NCBI GenBank assembly: GCA_031550085.1
Contig: JAVBOY010000001.1
Location: 1 to 64,000 of the forward strand
Direction: 5' to 3'
Length of the DNA stretch: 64,000 nt
Source of the DNA: UBA4417 sp031550085
GTDB taxonomy: Bacteria; Bacteroidota; Bacteroidia; Bacteroidales; UBA4417
Shown here: positions 17,605-26,384 of the stretch, piece after piece
Layout: every line of letters begins with the position of its first letter
Numbering within the stretch: the stretch's first letter is position 1
Notes under the pieces: model-generated
Seen by the model: only the letters and a program-made list of their open reading frames with translations
Told to the model about the DNA's origin: nothing
Database searches by the model: none
Translations under genes and position numbers: made by a program

Positions 17605-18069
17605 TTATCGTTTATAAAACCGCTCCGTTATATCTACCATTGTTCCGCCTTCCATGCGGTAGAACCGCTGGTTGGTCGATACAGACTCCAATCCACCGAA
17701 GCGCTCGATATAAGGGCCTAATTTGATATAATCAAAATGCTGCAAGGAAAAATCTTCGGGCAAAACTTGTTTCCCGGAATACCAGGCCGTTTTGGTGCGA
17801 TGGGCTGTTGCTTCGTGCAAGAAAACAGATAAACGTTCCACTTCCTGGGGCGCAATATCTCCTCCCATAAAACAAACGCAGGTGATTGCATTTCCGTATT
17901 TTTCAAGCAAACCTGCCAACACATTTTCATCCAATACTTCTCCCCTGTCTTCCATCAAATACGGACTGTGACATCCTTTGCAACGGTTGGGACAGTTGGA
18001 AATATTGATGGCCAGCGTCACTTCATCGGGAACTTCCTGAAAAACGATATCATAGCCTACAAACTTCAT
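17605..18069 (-). CDS. nrdG: Anaerobic ribonucleotide reductase activase NrdG
   Basis: 154-residue radical SAM enzyme that places the glycyl radical on NrdD. The [4Fe-4S] motif is CPNRCKGCH (CX3CX2C, about residues 27-34), followed by the glycine-rich FMGGDIAP. The start was set to the ATG at 18067-18069 (MKFVGYDI); the frame also opens at a TTG two codons earlier. It lies 82 bases downstream of nrdD on the same strand with a hairpin between them. Confidence 0.92.
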   Translation of the reverse strand: MKFVGYDIVFQEVPDEVTLAINISNCPNRCKGCHSPYLMEDRGEVLDENVLAGLLEKYGNAITCVCFMGGDIAPQEVERLSVFLHEATAHRTKTAWYSGKQVLPEDFSLQHFDYIKLGPYIERFGGLESVSTNQRFYRMEGGTMVDITERFYKR

Positions 18070-18110
18070 TTTCAATTACAAGATTTTAGTCAATTATGAT
18101 TCTTCAATTA

Positions 18111-18139
18111 CGAATTACGGGGTTGGGTCCGTAATTTTT
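18111..18139 (-). promoter_or_regulatory. Intercistronic hairpin between nrdD and nrdG
   Basis: An 8-bp perfect stem (AATTACGG at 18113-18120 with CCGTAATT at 18129-18136) with an 8-base loop lies in the 82-base gap. It could be a partial terminator or a processing site that sets the NrdD to NrdG ratio; that is inference. The surrounding sequence is of the intergenic 'ttcaatttttcatt' word type found elsewhere in the window. Confidence 0.35.
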
Positions 18140-18151
18140 AATTCTTCATTT

Positions 18152-20239
18152 TTAATTCTTCATTAACATATAATGACGTCGTTCGGCCTCCTGTTGCCGG
18201 GATTGCGAAAAATTACCAACCCGTTTCATATAGCCGATGATGCGGGTCAGGTAGTCCAAGTTTTGGCTTTTGCATGACGGACATACGTTCAAACTGCGCT
18301 TGTCGATGTATCCACAATCGTTGCAAACCGTATTGGGAATGTTGAACGTAAAATAGTTGCAACCTTCCTGTGTGGCCACCCGCAACAATTGTTTGTATTG
18401 CACTTTGCTCAAATGTTCTTTCAAATTCAAATGCAGAGCCGAACCGCCCGTCAGGTGTTCGATGTATCTCCATCCGTGCAAACGGAATTTGTCGATGATG
18501 TTCAGCGAATCGTCTTCTACAATGTAAAAATAACTGTTGTAGCAATCGCGTTTGACGAGGTATCCGTCGCGTTTATCCCATTTGGCATGCTTCACGCCTA
18601 CGTTTTCTGCGGGAATCATTTCGCAATTGAACAGTACCTCTTTGGTTCGGTATTTTTTATTGTAGCGTTCGATCAACCTGAGTACTTGCTGTACAAATCC
18701 TTCGTATTTCGGATTGTCGTTTATTTCAATTCCCAGGAATTCTGCGGCTTCTACCATGCCATTAACGCCAATGGTCAGGTATTGGCGGCTGAGGTCGATG
18801 TATCCCGCGTCGAACAAAGGTAACATCCCCTTTTCCTGCATGTATTTCAGGTTTTCGTTATAAGCCAACTGTACTTTATGCACCAAATCGACAATTTCTT
18901 TCAAAAAAAGCTGAAAAGGAATTCCATTATTGACGGCATGTTGAATGCAGCGGTTCAGGTTGATGGTCAATACGCTTTTCGAACCGGTAGAAACCCCGCC
19001 AGCACCCAACGTATAGCTGAATCCGTTATCCTGAATCTCGTTGCGAAGACGGCAGCAACTGCTTAACGAATCGGCATTGTCGCTCATGTAGGTAAAAAAG
19101 GAATGCCCTTCCGCATACATTTCAGCGGTAAAGTCGCCGTATTCCTTGTCCTTCGGTTCGCCATTTCCGGTCAGCAAGGCCATGGTTTCCACAGGAAAAG
19201 TAAGTACTGCGCGGGTGCGTTCCCGGTTAAACCACTTCATGAAACGTTTTTGCAGCCAGCTAAGCGATTCCCAGTCGGGCTTGCTTCCGTCGGGAAAAAC
19301 GAAATTTTCAAACAAACTTTCGAAGTAGTAGCGGTCGTAATAGGAAATATTCCAAAAGACCGCCTGGAAGTTTCTTGCTCCCGTGGGTTGGTTGATGGAA
19401 TAAACGATTTGCTCGAAATGGTCAGTAATTACTTTGTCCAAGGCACGTTGCTTTTTTGACAAATCCACAACCTTATCCGCATTCAAATAATAATCCTGCC
19501 CATATTCCAACCCGATGAAATAGTTCATGTACATCAGAAATTCCGGTGTGGCACAGGCTCCGCTTAACATGCTGGAAACCATAAAAACCATATTCACAAA
19601 TCCGCCGCAGAACGACCGGAGATTGGTCGGAGCTTTGGAATTTCCACCAATGGAAGCGGTCCCAGCAATCAGCCAAGGATACATGGTAATGCTGGCGCAA
19701 TAATTTGCCAGGCTGGTTTCATCGTTTTTATAAATGTAGTGGTTGTTCAGCAAGTCGATGTATTTGTCGGCCACTTCTTTTCCATACATCTCTTTCAGGC
19801 GGTCGGTCAACATGCGCCGGTTAAGCCGGATAAAGTTGGATTTGGGTAATTCGCCGATAAGCGTCGCCATGTTCTTGTTCTCCACATTGGCGTTGGCATC
19901 GAACTTGCTGCCCGAAGCGGCATTTGAGGCGTTGCAATAATCCATCAGGAATTTGAGCTTGTCGCGTACTTCCCGGTCTTCAAAATGCTTCTGCCGGTAA
20001 AGCATGTAGGCTTTGGCCACGGCATAATATCGTTCGGCCATCAGCGCCACTTCTACCTGATTTTGTATTTCCTCTACCGTGATACCGTTGGTGATCGTTA
20101 CCCGGCATAAAATATTGCAGATCGCTTCCTGCGTGGCAAAACTGCCTACTGACAAGAACGCCTTTGCTATGGCACTCTTGATTTTCTCCATGGAAAAAAC
20201 TTCTTTTTCCCCATTTCTTTTGACAATAAATAATTCCAT
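18152..20239 (-). CDS. nrdD: Anaerobic ribonucleoside-triphosphate reductase NrdD
   Basis: 695-residue class III ribonucleotide reductase, which reduces NTPs to dNTPs using a glycyl radical and works only without oxygen. An ATP-cone allosteric domain occupies about residues 2-90 (VKRNGEKEVFSMEKIKSAI). The zinc site near the C-terminus is CNDCGYIDKRSLNVCPSC, and the radical glycine lies in RIIGYMKRV (about residue 672). Length is normal. It is preceded by a cobalamin riboswitch and followed by nrdG and the DUF2284 gene. Confidence 0.95.
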   Translation of the reverse strand: MELFIVKRNGEKEVFSMEKIKSAIAKAFLSVGSFATQEAICNILCRVTITNGITVEEIQNQVEVALMAERYYAVAKAYMLYRQKHFEDREVRDKLKFLMDYCNASNAASGSKFDANANVENKNMATLIGELPKSNFIRLNRRMLTDRLKEMYGKEVADKYIDLLNNHYIYKNDETSLANYCASITMYPWLIAGTASIGGNSKAPTNLRSFCGGFVNMVFMVSSMLSGACATPEFLMYMNYFIGLEYGQDYYLNADKVVDLSKKQRALDKVITDHFEQIVYSINQPTGARNFQAVFWNISYYDRYYFESLFENFVFPDGSKPDWESLSWLQKRFMKWFNRERTRAVLTFPVETMALLTGNGEPKDKEYGDFTAEMYAEGHSFFTYMSDNADSLSSCCRLRNEIQDNGFSYTLGAGGVSTGSKSVLTINLNRCIQHAVNNGIPFQLFLKEIVDLVHKVQLAYNENLKYMQEKGMLPLFDAGYIDLSRQYLTIGVNGMVEAAEFLGIEINDNPKYEGFVQQVLRLIERYNKKYRTKEVLFNCEMIPAENVGVKHAKWDKRDGYLVKRDCYNSYFYIVEDDSLNIIDKFRLHGWRYIEHLTGGSALHLNLKEHLSKVQYKQLLRVATQEGCNYFTFNIPNTVCNDCGYIDKRSLNVCPSCKSQNLDYLTRIIGYMKRVGNFSQSRQQEAERRHYMLMKN

Positions 20240-20375
20240 CGTACAACCTGTTAAATGATTTTATCAAAACAGGACATAACAGGATAAGAAAGATAGAGCG
20301 GTTGCGCTTCAAAAATACGATTGTCAGAATAGTTGAAACCCATCCTGTGCCGCCTTTCACCCGAAAGCCCCAGTA

Positions 20376-20633
20376 TACAACATCAGGCAGGTCTTCTGAC
20401 TTGTTTCGGGTAGTGCGCCTTCCCAAATAAGTGGAAAATGGAAAATTGAAAGTGGAAAATGATTTTTTTGAACGTTTCATTTTCAATTTTCAATTCTCAA
20501 CTCTCCATTCTTCAGTGGCGTAAGGATGCACTCCTTTTTGTGAAACTTACAGCTACGGGGATAGTTCCTGACTTTCACAGGATTCCCTTTTCATCTCAAT
20601 TGCCTTTGATGGCAACTACGAGAACCGAATGTT
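20376..20633 (-). promoter_or_regulatory. Cobalamin riboswitch upstream of nrdD
   Basis: On the minus strand the conserved parts of the cobalamin (adenosylcobalamin/B12-box) aptamer are readable in order: GGGAATCCTGTGAAAGTCAG (near 20569-20591), AACTATCCCCGTAGCTGTAA (near 20548-20567), GCCACTG (near 20513-20520), GGGAAGGC (near 20417-20424), and the 3' B12 box GTCAGAAGACCTGCC-like at 20386-20400. It ends about 140 bases before nrdD. B12 should shut off this class III reductase, probably in favour of a B12-dependent class II enzyme elsewhere. The variable segment 20425-20512 is enlarged by an insertion (separate entry). Confidence 0.9.
20430..20512. repeat. Intergenic repeat inserted in the riboswitch variable arm
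   Basis: Between two conserved riboswitch blocks lies an inverted-repeat insert: GTGGAAAATGGAAAATTGAA and GTGGAAAATG on the left, CATTTTCAATTTTCAATT and TCTCCATTC on the right. The same words fill the intergenic islands near 26640-26680, 31620-31740 and 59200-59930. It would fold as a long hairpin arm and leave the aptamer core intact. Confidence 0.6.
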
Positions 20634-20638
20634 GATTG

Positions 20639-20646
20639 CAAAAGTA
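20639..20646 (-). promoter_or_regulatory. -7 element for the riboswitch-nrdD transcript
   Basis: TACTTTTG on the minus strand places transcription start just before the first bases of the riboswitch. No TTG is evident at -33. The remaining gene-free sequence up to 21105 is AT-rich; only a weak open frame is present there. Confidence 0.45.
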
Positions 20647-21105
20647 GGCCTTTCTTCGGATTGACTCCTTCTCCTGGATCTGAAGTTATAAAAATGTTAT
20701 GAACAGGGAAAAGTTGCTTTTGACATTACCAGTAATAAATGCAATCGATACGATTTTAGTCTGCATGAATTTTTTGAAAGCCTTTAAAGACAGTGAAAAA
20801 ATAATCCAGAGCTCACGGAATCAGGATGAAGAAGGTATCTCCGTCCGGACTGGTAAATACATAAAAGGTAAACGCATAAAACAGAAGCAATTAAAAATTT
20901 CCTGTAAAACCATTTTTATTCAACTATTTCAGAAATATAAAATTCAATATTTTTAATCTTTAAGATTAGAAATATCTTTTCAAAATTTTTCTATAAAATA
21001 ATTAAACATTTTGGACAAAAATTTTGTTTATTGTTGTGAAAAAGTTACAACAGACTCATTTCTGCGCGTTTATTATCATTTTAAAACCCTCAAATACTGA
21101 TCTAT

Positions 21106-21846
21106 ATGAAAAAAATCATCTACTATGCCCTGCTGTGTGTGATTGTCACATCTGTCGATGCTTGTAAAAGCACAACGAAAAACAAAGGGCAAGCAAAAGC
21201 CGAAAATTTGACAATGGATACATTAGATCCGATAATTATTGTAAGCGAAGAAGCCATTTATGATGTCCCGGTGCCTAAAACGACAGAAAAAGAAGTGGTA
21301 AAGCCGGAAAAAAATACAACTCATAAAACTTCGGATACACATAAAGCTCCGGAAAAGAAAAGTTCCGGAAAACTACCAACAGCTAAAGTCAGCCATAAAG
21401 CGCTGAAACATGAATTGGCGAAGACCAACATAACACCCGCAAAAACTGTGGATACCGCCTTTTTTAGTTTCTCGGCAGAACGGGTAAACGAGGTGCAAAC
21501 CTTAACTTCTTATGAAAAAAATGGTACGGAAATATTGACCATTGTGAGCGCACCTACCGATCCCGATGAGATTGATTACATTGTATTTACGGACAAAAAG
21601 AACAACACGGATGTATATGGCGTCAAAGCCGGTTTGACAGCCAAAGAAGTCAAAAATCTCCGGAAAGACTTGAAGCATTTTGTAAAAAAAGGAAAAATAT
21701 TCTTGTATACCGATGATTCGAACATCCTGTACGAGTTAGATGGGGTTACTTCGGACGGAAAACCTGTAACAGAGGATCACATTGATGACTTGGAAGTCTC
21801 TTCCATCATCTGGAAGGATAAAGCCGGGAAAGCGATGGAAGAGTAA
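21106..21846 (+). CDS. Putative lipoprotein, unknown function
   Basis: 246-residue protein, family not recognised. The N-terminus is a signal sequence with a possible lipobox ending VDAC (Cys20). Residues 25-115 form a charged, low-complexity linker rich in K, T, E and P. From about residue 120 a compact domain follows (FFSFSAERVNEVQTLTSYE, then EIDYIVFTDKKNNTDVYGV). The linker-plus-domain layout suggests an envelope-anchored domain held away from the membrane. It is followed by a strong terminator, so it is probably monocistronic. Confidence 0.65.
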   Translation: MKKIIYYALLCVIVTSVDACKSTTKNKGQAKAENLTMDTLDPIIIVSEEAIYDVPVPKTTEKEVVKPEKNTTHKTSDTHKAPEKKSSGKLPTAKVSHKALKHELAKTNITPAKTVDTAFFSFSAERVNEVQTLTSYEKNGTEILTIVSAPTDPDEIDYIVFTDKKNNTDVYGVKAGLTAKEVKNLRKDLKHFVKKGKIFLYTDDSNILYELDGVTSDGKPVTEDHIDDLEVSSIIWKDKAGKAMEE

Positions 21847-21882
21847 ATGTAATTTTTGTTTTTTACATCCAATTGATAAGCG

Positions 21883-21936
21883 ACCTTTCAAGGTTTTGAG
21901 TATGCAAACTCAAGCTTTGAAAGGTTTTGTTTTTTG
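21883..21936 (+). terminator. Intrinsic terminator
   Basis: Long interrupted stem (ACCTTTCAA and TTGAGT on the left, AACTCAA and TTGAAAGGT on the right) followed by TTTTGTTTTTT, 36 bases after the putative lipoprotein gene. Confidence 0.8.
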
Positions 21937-22018
21937 CCATTCGATTTTACCGGATATTTTGTATTTTACTGTTTTTCTGCTACTTACACCTTATCTTTTT
22001 CTTTCAAGCCCGATTCAG

Positions 22019-22026
22019 TACTTTTG
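22019..22026 (+). promoter_or_regulatory. -7 element of the YggS-type gene
   Basis: TACTTTTG, 20 bases before the ATG at 22047; matches the Bacteroidota -7 consensus. The -33 TTG is not clear. Confidence 0.4.
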
Positions 22027-22046
22027 CAAAAAAATAGTACAAAACA

Positions 22047-22712
22047 ATGTCGATTCTTACCGATCATTACCGGCAAGTCCTGCAAACCATTCCGGCCGGA
22101 GTAAAACTGGTAGCCGTATCCAAATTTAAACCGGCCAGCCAGATCGAGGAGCTTTACCATGCCGGCCACCGGTTCTTCGGCGAAAACCGCGCTCCCGAAC
22201 TGGCTGAGAAACAAGTCCTGTTGCCTCCGGATATCGAATGGCATTTTATCGGACATTTGCAAACCAACAAAGTCAAACTGATTGCGCCCTTTGTCAGCCT
22301 GATCCAAAGCGTCGACAGCATCAATCTTTTACAAGAGATTAATAAACAAGCGATTAAAAACAACCGTGTCATCGATTGTTTGCTGCAATTCCATATTGCA
22401 ACTGAAGAAAGCAAATTCGGTTTTGCATTGGATGAAGTGAACCAATTTCTAAATTCGAATGTGATGGCCGATTTGAACGCAATCCGATTGTGCGGCGTCA
22501 TGGGAATGGCTACTTTTACCGACGACCTGACTTTGGTACGAAGCGAATTTAAAGCGTTACGGTCTTATTTTGACGCATTGAAAAAAGGCTATTTTGCAAT
22601 GGATTCCCATTTCTGTGAAGTCTCGATGGGGATGTCGGGCGATTATCGTATTGCCATCGACGAAGGAAGCACCCTTGTGAGGATTGGCTCAAATATTTTT
22701 GGAACACGATAA
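22047..22712 (+). CDS. YggS-family pyridoxal-phosphate homeostasis protein
   Basis: 221-residue single-domain PLP-binding protein of the YggS/PROSC family, which keeps free PLP under control and has no known catalytic reaction. The PLP lysine is in LVAVSKFKP (about residue 26). The conserved FGENRAPELAEK, WHFIGHLQTNKVK and SMGMSGDYRIAIDEGSTLVRIGSNIFG motifs are complete. Full family length. Confidence 0.93.
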   Translation: MSILTDHYRQVLQTIPAGVKLVAVSKFKPASQIEELYHAGHRFFGENRAPELAEKQVLLPPDIEWHFIGHLQTNKVKLIAPFVSLIQSVDSINLLQEINKQAIKNNRVIDCLLQFHIATEESKFGFALDEVNQFLNSNVMADLNAIRLCGVMGMATFTDDLTLVRSEFKALRSYFDALKKGYFAMDSHFCEVSMGMSGDYRIAIDEGSTLVRIGSNIFGTR

Positions 22713-22877
22713 AATCTATTTTTACAAAGGCATTTTTTATTCTATAAAGTAAAACAGATAAAGATTTCTTTTTTTACAGGATTAACAAGATCAACAAGAA
22801 AAAAACATGTAAATCCTGAAAAGCCTGTAATCCCGTTTACTATTAAATCAAAAATTCAGATAAAACAATTTCTTAAA

Positions 22878-23942
22878 ATGGATATAGAAGAAAATGCTCC
22901 CAAAAAACACAAACGCAAGATCATTGTGTTATTGGCAATCGGCCTGTTGCTTTTTGTTGTATTGTCTGCGGGAGTAAAAGCTTACGAAATTTTATACAAG
23001 CCCAATGTGCACTTAACGGGCAGCAAGCCGTTTTCGCTTGAAATAAAAACGGCCTCCACCTGGCAAGATGTGCAAAAACAGTTCCGCGAAAATCACCTGC
23101 TTCGCAATACGGGAAACTTTTTCCGGGCAGCCAAATTGATGAAATACCCCGAAAGCATCAAGCCGGGGCGTTATTTCATCAAAGCGGGAATGAATAACCT
23201 GGAAATCATCCGGAAATTGCGCTCCGGAAATCAGGATCCTGTGAGGTTGACGTTTAACAATGCACGCACCAAAGAGGATTTGGCAGGAAAAATTGCCAAG
23301 CAGTTGGAATTCGATTCGGTTTCCTTGCTGAACCAGATGAACGATCCGGCGGCGCTTGCCCCGTATGATGTAACGCCAAACGCTGTGTTGACGCTCTTTA
23401 TCCCGAATACGTATGAACTTTTTTGGAATACGACGCCCAAAAAATTTCTGGATCGAATGTACAGGGAATCGCAAGACTTTTGGAACGAAAAACGGGAGGA
23501 AAAACGCCGCGAACTGGGGTTTTCGCGTTTGGAAGTGATTACCTTGGCTTCCATTGTAGAGAAAGAAACCAACAAAAATGATGAAAAGCAGGATATGGCA
23601 GGCGTTTACATCAACCGGCTACAAAAAGGAATGTTGCTTCAAGCAGACCCGACCCTGGTTTTCGCTTCGGGCGACTTCGGCCTGAAACGGGTTCTGAATG
23701 TTCACAAAAAAATCGATTCGCCTTACAATACCTACATGTACAAAGGGCTTCCGCCCGGGCCCATTTACCTGCCGAGTATTTCCTCCATCGATGCGGTACT
23801 GAATTATCACAAACACAATTATTTGTTTTTCTGTGCCCGCGAAGATTTTTCAGGGTACCACAATTTTGCCGCGACCCTCGCCGAACATTCTAGAAACAGG
23901 GATCTTTACATAAAAGCGCTCAACGAACGGGGAATCAAATAA
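22878..23942 (+). CDS. mltG: Endolytic peptidoglycan transglycosylase MltG
   Basis: 354-residue YceG/MltG family protein. A short cytoplasmic tail with KKHKRK is followed by one membrane helix (about residues 16-35) and a periplasmic part with a LysM-like subdomain and the catalytic domain. The active-site glutamate is in ASIVEKETNKNDE, followed by the conserved INRLQKGMLLQADPTLVFA and SPYNTYMYKGLPPGPI. MltG cuts nascent glycan strands and is thought to set their length. It is followed after 4 bases by the DUF454 gene. Confidence 0.94.
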   Translation: MDIEENAPKKHKRKIIVLLAIGLLLFVVLSAGVKAYEILYKPNVHLTGSKPFSLEIKTASTWQDVQKQFRENHLLRNTGNFFRAAKLMKYPESIKPGRYFIKAGMNNLEIIRKLRSGNQDPVRLTFNNARTKEDLAGKIAKQLEFDSVSLLNQMNDPAALAPYDVTPNAVLTLFIPNTYELFWNTTPKKFLDRMYRESQDFWNEKREEKRRELGFSRLEVITLASIVEKETNKNDEKQDMAGVYINRLQKGMLLQADPTLVFASGDFGLKRVLNVHKKIDSPYNTYMYKGLPPGPIYLPSISSIDAVLNYHKHNYLFFCAREDFSGYHNFAATLAEHSRNRDLYIKALNERGIK

Positions 23943-23946
23943 ACGC

Positions 23947-24327
23947 ATGGGACGGTTTTTGCTGATTTTTACGGGTTCGGTTTCAATGGTTTTGGGAATT
24001 ATCGGCATTTTTGTGCCCTTGCTTCCCACCACGCCTTTTTTGCTGTTGTCGGCAGCCTGTTATGCGCGTAGTTCGCAACGGCTTTATGAATGGCTGCTTT
24101 CGCAAAAACATCTGGGAACGTACATCCGGAATTTTCAAGAGAAAAAAGTGATTCCGCTTAAGGTAAAGGTCTTTTCACTTTTGTGGCTTTGGCTTGCCAT
24201 GGCCGTCAATATTTTTTTTATTGTAAAAAACGTTTACTGGCAAGTAGGCTTAGGCGTATTGGCCCTTGCGATCAGCATTCATATTTTGTCGTACAAAAAC
24301 GCTCCGAATAAATCGGCCGGCAAATGA
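23947..24327 (+). CDS. YbaN/DUF454 inner-membrane protein
   Basis: 126-residue membrane protein of the DUF454 (YbaN) family with the hallmark GIIGIFVPLLPTTPFLLLSA, FARS-like CYARSSQRLYEWLLS and, after a charged loop, two further hydrophobic segments. Function unknown. It begins 4 bases after mltG, so the two are almost surely co-transcribed. Confidence 0.88.
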   Translation: MGRFLLIFTGSVSMVLGIIGIFVPLLPTTPFLLLSAACYARSSQRLYEWLLSQKHLGTYIRNFQEKKVIPLKVKVFSLLWLWLAMAVNIFFIVKNVYWQVGLGVLALAISIHILSYKNAPNKSAGK

Positions 24328-24336
24328 TGTTGCCGC

Positions 24337-24367
24337 TTGATGATGCTTCTCGGATGTGCTATCTTTG
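24337..24367 (+). promoter_or_regulatory. Promoter of rsmG
   Basis: TTG (24337-24339), 20-base spacer, TATCTTTG (24360-24367). It supports initiation of rsmG at the GTG at 24383 rather than the in-frame GTG at 24356, which lies upstream of the -7 element. Confidence 0.6.
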
Positions 24368-24382
24368 CTAAAAATTTTCTAC

Positions 24383-25003
24383 GTGGAACTGATTCGGAAA
24401 TATTTTGATTTGAGTACCGGGCAGCAACGGCAGTTTGAGCAATTGCATCCGCTTTACGAGTTATGGAATGCTCAAATCAACGTGATTTCGCGGAAGGACA
24501 TGGATAATTTTTACGAACGCCACGTGTTGCATTCGCTGGCCATTGCCAAAGTGCTTCAATTTGTTCCCCAAACCAAAATACTGGATGTCGGAACGGGAGG
24601 CGGTTTTCCCGGAATTCCCCTGGCCATTATGTTTCCCGAAACACAATTTTTATTGGTAGATTCCATTGGAAAAAAGATCAAAGTGGTGAATGAGGTGGCG
24701 AAAGTGCTGAAATTAAAAAATGTATCGGTCCGGCAAACCCGCGCCGAATCAGTACCCGGTTCTTTTGATTTTGTGGTAAGCCGTGCCGTGACAGCCATGC
24801 CCGATTTTGTAGATTGGGTTTCGGGTAAAATCAGCAAACAAGATAAAAATTCGCTTCAAAACGGAATCCTGGCTTTGAAAGGCGGGGCTTTGTGCGACGA
24901 GCTGCGCCCCATCAACGGGAGCATCCGCATTTTTGAGATCGAATCTTTTTTTGAGGAGCCTTTTTTTGAAACCAAAAAAGTGGTACACGTTTCTAATTGG
25001 TAG
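24383..25003 (+). CDS. rsmG: 16S rRNA (guanine-527-N7) methyltransferase RsmG
   Basis: 206-residue SAM-dependent methyltransferase (GidB/RsmG) that methylates G527 of 16S rRNA. The family's NVISRKDMDNFYERHVLHSL motif and the SAM-binding loop LDVGTGGGFPGIPLA are present, followed by LLVDSIGKKIKVV and VVSRAVT. The start chosen is GTG at 24383 (VELIRKYFD, like the family's N-terminus), because a promoter -7 box overlaps the upstream alternative. Its 3' end overlaps the convergent mpl gene by 11 bases. Confidence 0.92.
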   Translation: MELIRKYFDLSTGQQRQFEQLHPLYELWNAQINVISRKDMDNFYERHVLHSLAIAKVLQFVPQTKILDVGTGGGFPGIPLAIMFPETQFLLVDSIGKKIKVVNEVAKVLKLKNVSVRQTRAESVPGSFDFVVSRAVTAMPDFVDWVSGKISKQDKNSLQNGILALKGGALCDELRPINGSIRIFEIESFFEEPFFETKKVVHVSNW

Positions 25004-26363
25004 CCTTTTCCGCAATTTTTCCGGCCAGGGCTTTCACATCGATTCCGTCGTAATTGCCGGAACTCATCATCAGCAAGTTTGCATTCGCCCATTGATTTGA
25101 AAGTAGTTCTTTTTCCAGTGCTTGCGAATCGGTAAAAACGTATAAATCTTGTTTTTCGAAAGCCGCAGCCACTTTTTGGGCATCCAACATGGGTAATTTT
25201 TTGAGTTCCAACGCATGAGGCGAAAAATAGACAATGGCTACATCGGCCTCGTCCATGCAGTGGGCGTATTGGTGCAAAAAGGCTTCGTTCAAACTACTGT
25301 AAGTATGTAATTCGAAACAGGCGACCAACAAACGGTTGGGGAATTGTTCCTTTACCGCATTAATGGTGGCTTTTAATTTGGAAGGGGCATGGGCAAAATC
25401 GCGAAAAACGGTTGTTGAGCCGGTTTCAGCCAATTTCTCCAGGCGGTTGTTTGCTCCCTTGTAAGTGCTGATGGCTTTGTAAAAATTGGAATCACTCACA
25501 TTCAAGCGGTTGCAAACATTACGGGCTGCCTCCACATTCATTAAATTGTGTTTCCCAAATATTTGCAAGGGCACTTCCGACTCTCCGGTTTCCAGATAGG
25601 TAATTCCATCCACAACCGAATGGGGCGGAATTCCGTAGGGAATTTTCAGTTCAGTTGCTTTTACGTTTTCCGCAAGCTTCACGACTTCGGCATCTTCGCT
25701 GCAATAAATGAGCGATCCGTCCGGGGGAAGCAATTCGGCAAAAATCCGGAATTGTTCTACATAATTTTCGAAGGTCGGAAATACGTTCATATGGTCCCAG
25801 GCAATGCCGCTGATCACGGCAATATCGGGTTTATAAACGTGAAATTTGGGGCGCAAATCCAAGGCCGACGTCAGGTATTCATCGCCTTCAATAATCATGA
25901 CCGGCGCCGTTTCGGTCAATTCCACCATGACGTCAAAACCATCCAACTGGGCTCCGACCATGTAATCGTATTCGACTCCCTGCTCTTTCAGGACATGCAA
26001 AATCATGGCCGTAATACTGGTTTTTCCATGGCTTCCGCCGATGACGACCCGCAGCTTGTTTTTACTTTGTTCGTAAAGAAATTCGGGATAGGAATAAATT
26101 TTCAGTCCTAATTCCACAGCGCGTTGCAATTCGGGATTGTCCTTTCGGGCATGCATTCCCAACACCACCGCATCCAGTTGACAGGTGATGTTTTCGGGAA
26201 ACCAGCCTTCTGCCGGAGGCAACAAACCTTCTTTTTCCAAGCGGGATTTGGCCGGATTAAAAATTTCATCGTCCGATCCGGTAACCCGGTATCCTTTTCT
26301 ATGCAAAGCGATGGCCAAATTGTGCATGGCGCTCCCGCCAATGGCTATAAAGTGGATGTTCAT
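24993..26363 (-). CDS. mpl: UDP-MurNAc:L-alanyl-gamma-D-glutamyl-meso-DAP ligase Mpl
   Basis: 456-residue Mur ligase that attaches recovered tripeptide to UDP-MurNAc during peptidoglycan recycling. The N-terminal Rossmann part (IHFIAIGGSAMHNLAIAL) and the missing MurC-type nucleotide features identify the Mpl branch. The ATP-binding P-loop is GGSHGKTSITAM (about residues 107-118), followed by EGDEYLTSALD and HNLMNVEAARNVC. The gene points toward rsmG and overlaps its last 11 bases. Its upstream side is a 318-base gene-free stretch with repeats. Confidence 0.92.
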   Translation of the reverse strand: MNIHFIAIGGSAMHNLAIALHRKGYRVTGSDDEIFNPAKSRLEKEGLLPPAEGWFPENITCQLDAVVLGMHARKDNPELQRAVELGLKIYSYPEFLYEQSKNKLRVVIGGSHGKTSITAMILHVLKEQGVEYDYMVGAQLDGFDVMVELTETAPVMIIEGDEYLTSALDLRPKFHVYKPDIAVISGIAWDHMNVFPTFENYVEQFRIFAELLPPDGSLIYCSEDAEVVKLAENVKATELKIPYGIPPHSVVDGITYLETGESEVPLQIFGKHNLMNVEAARNVCNRLNVSDSNFYKAISTYKGANNRLEKLAETGSTTVFRDFAHAPSKLKATINAVKEQFPNRLLVACFELHTYSSLNEAFLHQYAHCMDEADVAIVYFSPHALELKKLPMLDAQKVAAAFEKQDLYVFTDSQALEKELLSNQWANANLLMMSSGNYDGIDVKALAGKIAEKATN

Positions 26364-26384
26364 TTCTTGTTGAATCGTTGAGTT

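Noticed and set aside
20699..20956. 85-residue open frame on the plus strand upstream of the putative lipoprotein
   Set aside because: No signal, domain or promoter; AT-rich low-complexity C-terminus; lies directly behind the divergent riboswitch. Most likely chance.
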